From: Mytilisepta virgata
Taxonomy: Eukaryota > Mollusca > Bivalvia > Mytilida > Mytilidae
Length of the DNA: 64,000 nt
NCBI GenBank assembly: GCA_028015205.1
Contig: CM051519.1
Span: 86,635,539-86,699,538 of the forward strand
Reading direction: 5' to 3'
The notes below the pieces were generated by a model, which saw nothing but the letters and a program-made list of their open reading frames with translations, made no database searches and was not told where the DNA came from. The position numbers were made by a program, and so were the translations under genes. Position 1 is the first letter of the stretch. Each line of letters starts with the position of its first letter. Positions 59,901 through 64,000 of this stretch are shown in pieces.

Positions 59901-60529
59901 AACTTTAAAGTCAGTCGTATGAATTGATTTTAACTTTAAATTGTATTTTTTTCATTCATTTGAGGTAAAAGTAAGAATAAGATGTTGGCTGATTGACAGC
60001 AAACTGGATTTAACCTTAAACACTGTTTGGAATCACCCGATGTATATCCCTTTTTCATTGGAAAATTCAGTTAAAAACAAGTTATCTAACCTGATTTGGA
60101 TAAAAATTGCCTAAAACTGCTTTAATACACAATAATATACAAATATTACGATGTTATATATACATCAACATTTCTATTTCTATGTGTTTTATAGTCCAAG
60201 ATTCTTCTAACTTCCAGTGCCTTTTTGTGCAATGTTTTGTGGGAGATCAGAGCACAATCCATATATAAAAGTAGGAAATTTGCTGAATAAGTTGAGAATT
60301 GGCATTTATCCATGTTTTAAAACTGAGACTGAGAAAACAGTAAGCATATTTCTTCTATAACAATTTCTCTTTCAAATAAAGTTTATATTTGTGCAGTGTT
60401 TAAAATTCTAATATACCTAGCCAAAGTATCATTATTGTCAACTTTTAAATTACCTTGTCAAAAACTGTAATATTGAGTTGATTAACAAAATTCATGTTGG
60501 AAATATTTATTCAAAATTCTTGAAAAGAG

Positions 60530-61945
60530 GAACAAGAGGCTCACCAGAGCCTGTATTGCTCACCTGGAGTTTTCATTGGACAATTAATCAACTATTTGAC
60601 CAAGTTTGTTGCAATTGGTTCAATTGTTCAGGGAAAATTTGTTGAAGATTTATTTTTCATAAGGTTTAGTGTTAAAATATGTTCCCTGATGGTGGTAGTC
60701 CTGGCAGGAAGTTGACAAAATTGACCAGGAATAAGGTTGAACCTTAAATAAATGTAACAGAGCCCAACCTCAAATTACACAAACCAATAACTCCTAAACA
60801 GAATTTGGGATTCCCTTCAAAATTTCAGGGTAGTTAGATCTCAACATGGCAAACATTTTTCAATTATATTTCACTTCTATCTCAAATAGTTTTGGAGATA
60901 AATGCAAAAATGTTAAAATTTTTAAAATTTGACAAAAAAAGGGCAATAACTCCTAAATGGGTTTTGAGATTTCCTTTAAAATTTCAGCGTATGTAGATCT
61001 CAACATGGCAAACATTTTTCAAATTTACATTTCACTTCTATCTCAAATAGTTTTGGAGATAAATGACGAAAACTGTTAAATTATGAAAATTTGACGAAAA
61101 AAGGGCAATAACTCCTAAATGGGTTTTAGGATTTCCTTCAAAATTTCAGGTTAGGTAGATCTTGTCATGCTGATCAATTTTACCCCATGTCAGATTTTTG
61201 ATATCTGTAACAGTTTTTAAGTTATAAGCCAAAAACAACACATGCACCCCTATATTCTATTTTTAGCTACAACAGCCATGTTTTATGTCAGATCAAAATA
61301 AATTGAGGAACTTTTGCAGAGGACATGTCATAGATCATACATATTCAGTTTCAAACCAATCGGCCCAGCGGTTTCAGAGGAGAAGATTTTTGAATAAAAA
61401 AATTTTGAAAAGTTGACAAAAAAAGGGCAACAACTCCTAAATGGGTTTTGGGATTTCCTTTAAAATTTCAGGGTAGGTAGATCTCAACATGGCAAACATT
61501 TTTCAAATTTACATTTCACTTCTATCTCAAATAGTTTTGGAGATAAATGACAAAAAATGTTAAAATTTAGAAAATTTGACAAAAAAAGGGCAATAACTCC
61601 TAAATGGGTTTCGGAATTTCCTTCAAAATTTCAGGGTAGGTAGATCTCGTCATGCTGATCAATTTTACCCCGTCAAATTTTCGATATCTGTAACGGTTTT
61701 TGAGTTATTAGCAAAAAACAGCAATTTACCCCTATGTTCTACTTTTAGTAACAGCGGCCATGTTTTTCGACGAATCAAAAATCCCCACATTAGTTCTATG
61801 CAGGGTACCCCAAGGAACATTCATGCCAAGTTTGGTTCTAATTAGTCAAGACTTTCAGAGGAGAAGAGTTTTGTATAATTGTTGACAACGATGGACGCCA
61901 AGTGATGGGAATAGCTCACATGGCCTTTGGCCAGGTGAGCTAAAA
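60530..61945. repeat. Long degenerate repeat, family A, fullest copy
   Basis: Starts GAGGCTCACCAGAGCCTGTA and TTGCTCACCTGG; ends TAGCTCACATGGCC, TTTGGCCAGGTGAGCTAAAA, an inverted match to the start. Interior has four units with GGGCAATAACTCCTAAATGG and TAGATCTCAACATGGCAAAC. Confidence 0.8.
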
Positions 61946-62557
61946 ATATATAAAAAATTTTAGGCAGAGATCTAATTTTAAATGTGAAAAGCACTTAAGT
62001 GAATTGTTTGTTAATTTTCAGTTTTATGTATGGAATTTGCCAGGATGTCCCAAGACTAAGTCTCAACAACCACAAAAAGGCTGCTTAGCATCAGAGGAAT
62101 CTGAAACTAATGTGTTTTTAACACTATTTCATGCATTCTAAGAAACACCTGAAGAAATAACAAAACATTATAAAACAACCTCAAATACAAACCTATACAA
62201 ATTTACAAATTCACCAAATAAGAAAATGTCAAAAAAGTTATGGACAGTAGATCAATGAACAATTAACAGAAAAGAAGGCTAATGAACTATATCCCCATTC
62301 CCCAATATAAAGTATACCTTCTCTACTTTTGACAGAAAATAAATTAAAATCCTGCTTAAATGTCATCATACATGTACAAAATCAACCATCTTTCAAAAAA
62401 AAAAAATTATGTACATTAATAAAGCAGCTTCCTTGGCAACTTATTGTACAGAAAAGACATACTGCTGAAAATAGTCAGGGAAAAATCAAACATAAAAATG
62501 TACTGGGACAAAAAGCTGTGCAGAGACGACATAGAGAGGGACAATATAAATCCTTAC

Positions 62558-62581
62558 TTCCTCAATTGCTGTTTTCTTTCC
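62558..62581 (-). CDS. APPL1: Candidate 24-nt APPL microexon (GKKTAIEE)
   Basis: Acceptor TTTTACAG and donor GAA|GTAAGG border 24 nt in phase 0 on both sides, which would join in frame to the exon at 58881. Position before VAGSLS fits a PH loop, but the residues match nothing I can recall of APPL there. Confidence 0.35.
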
Positions 62582-64000
62582 CTGTAAAACAATGTTAGTA
62601 ATGGGTATGTTTTAGTTGGTTGTATGTCACATGCTTACTGACTTTAGATGGAAAATTACTTCATTTATACTAATTTATTTAATAAACATTCTTCTTTACC
62701 CGTTACAACCATCATCAGTACTTATGTTCCAATACTTTACTAGAAAAACATATACAAAATCTTTATATATCACTATATATCTTAAACAGTTACCATAGCA
62801 AGCAGATTGAGTTTTTCAAATCAGCCAAATACCAATTTAAAACACTGTTTTGATTTTAAGAAGAGAAATTCAAAGTATAATAAAAAGTAAACTTCAATTT
62901 ATTTTAAAGCAGGATCCAGAAATTTCATCAGGCTATACCCAACATTTTTTTGATAGAAATTAATTGTCAGTATACACTTATTTTATCAATCTCAACACAT
63001 GATCTTATTTCATACAAATGTTGTTTTGCAGGATTTATAAATGTTTTGGGTAATACCTTAAATAAATGTTGTGCGTATGTATAAACTCTTTAACATTCTG
63101 TGCGGCAGTGTTTGTGTATTGATAATTTCGATGTTATAGGTGTCTTCTTCGACATTCGAGTTGGGTACGTATAAATAGATCGATATGGAAATGGACTACA
63201 TAATCGAGTCGAAATGAATGACTAAAACAAATTCATGTTAAAAAAAACTTTGAAATCAGTATATGAAAGTCTTCCCCAAAGATGAAATTTTTATTACTTT
63301 TTCATATTTAACCCACTACAACGATTTGCACATGCTCAATGATTATTTTCTATAAACTACACGTGCAGAAAATGGCAACAATGTGGAAATCTATAAATTT
63401 TGCAGAGCTAAAACTATCCAAGGCATTTATTTTATCTTCTGAAGTTTTTCATTGTAAACTGTTAGATTGTCCGAAACATACCCTGTAATGGATTTTTTTT
63501 TAATTTCAAAGTAGAAAGGGGTGAAAAACACCTGATTGGTTGTCACTGATGAATGACCTCAATTGAACTTTTGTAAATTGTTTACAGATGTACAATAATT
63601 ATAATTAAGCGTCATAAAAACACAGACCACTCTGTTAATTACCGTATTGACAAAAGTAATTGCTGTAAAAACAGTTTGAAAAGATCAGTCAACTATAGAA
63701 AGGAAATGACCTGGATGAGGTAACCGTTCTGCCAAACTTCTAAATTTTGGCATTGCGACTTTTCAGTACATTTTTTTATTAAAAAATAGAAATTTTGGAC
63801 GTCCGTTTGATCCTTTTCATGACCGGACAAATAAACATTTCTCTGATCATGTCCGGAAAATAGAAGGCTTTCCGGATCCTTGTTTTAAAGATAAATTTAA
63901 ATCTGTAGAACAAGTCTGTTAGACTGTAAATTACATCATCGTGTATGTTCATAATTGTTTCATTAAAGAAGAACTTCAACATTTCACAAATATTACAACA
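62582..64000. other. Non-coding, probably further APPL intron
   Basis: AT-rich, no exon recognised up to the window edge. Confidence 0.4.

Larger units (their letters stand above)
58882..62557 (-). other. APPL intron with family A repeats
   Basis: Mostly two large degenerate repeats (listed separately); no exon with PH or BAR features found. Confidence 0.5.

Noticed and set aside
1..64000. tRNA, rRNA or snRNA genes
   Set aside because: No cloverleaf with A and B boxes or rRNA-like segment was found by eye; a covariance-model scan would be needed to be certain.

Overview
The window looks like part of a mollusc genome, most likely a marine bivalve of the mussel type. It is AT-rich, its genes are split by GT-AG introns, and it is crowded with foldback elements, minisatellites and the long degenerate repeats common in bivalve DNA. 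The species assignment is inference from repeat style and gene content; no marker gene settles it.

Layout. 0.1-1.6 kb: an intact plus-strand ORF for a two-zinc-finger protein fused to a TatD-type metal nuclease, followed by a polypurine tract and a possible LTR. 2.3-4.3 kb: a large foldback DNA element with a smaller hAT-like foldback nested in one arm. 5.98-13.55 kb: a complete LTR retrotransposon on the minus strand (Ty3/gypsy type, two LTRs, 5-bp target duplication CACCT). It carries a decayed, internally deleted gag-pol and sits inside a small palindromic element. Nested in it (6.38-10.77 kb) is a TA-flanked Tc1/mariner-like transposon with two divergent genes: a broken DDE transposase and a second protein with a SAM-like domain, a zinc knuckle and a basic C-terminal signal.

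14.6-16.9 kb and 19.9-24.5 kb: two tandem paralogues of small cysteine-rich, single-pass membrane proteins of the CYYR1 type. They share a three-exon, phase-1/phase-1 structure. Between and inside them lie a recent insertion next to a splice acceptor, a foldback built of short repeats, a CRE/E-box/ETS site cluster, a reverse-transcriptase relic and two minisatellites. The last codons and stop of the second gene lie in the second minisatellite. 25-30 kb is intergenic and full of TIR elements.

38.7-58.9 kb (perhaps to 62.6 kb): the 3' two thirds of an APPL gene (DCC-interacting protein 13, an endosomal Rab5 adaptor) on the minus strand. Eleven exons cover the end of the PH domain, a serine-rich linker, the PTB domain and an acidic tail. 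The BAR domain lies beyond the right edge. The most striking structure is a roughly 2-kb minisatellite that starts exactly at the splice donor of one APPL exon. Nearly every copy repeats the exon end and its donor, and each could in principle be read as a 24-nt in-frame microexon. The other introns hold ordinary bivalve repeats.

All coordinates were read by eye. Exon borders were checked by phase arithmetic, and domain names rest on recognised motifs, not on database searches.
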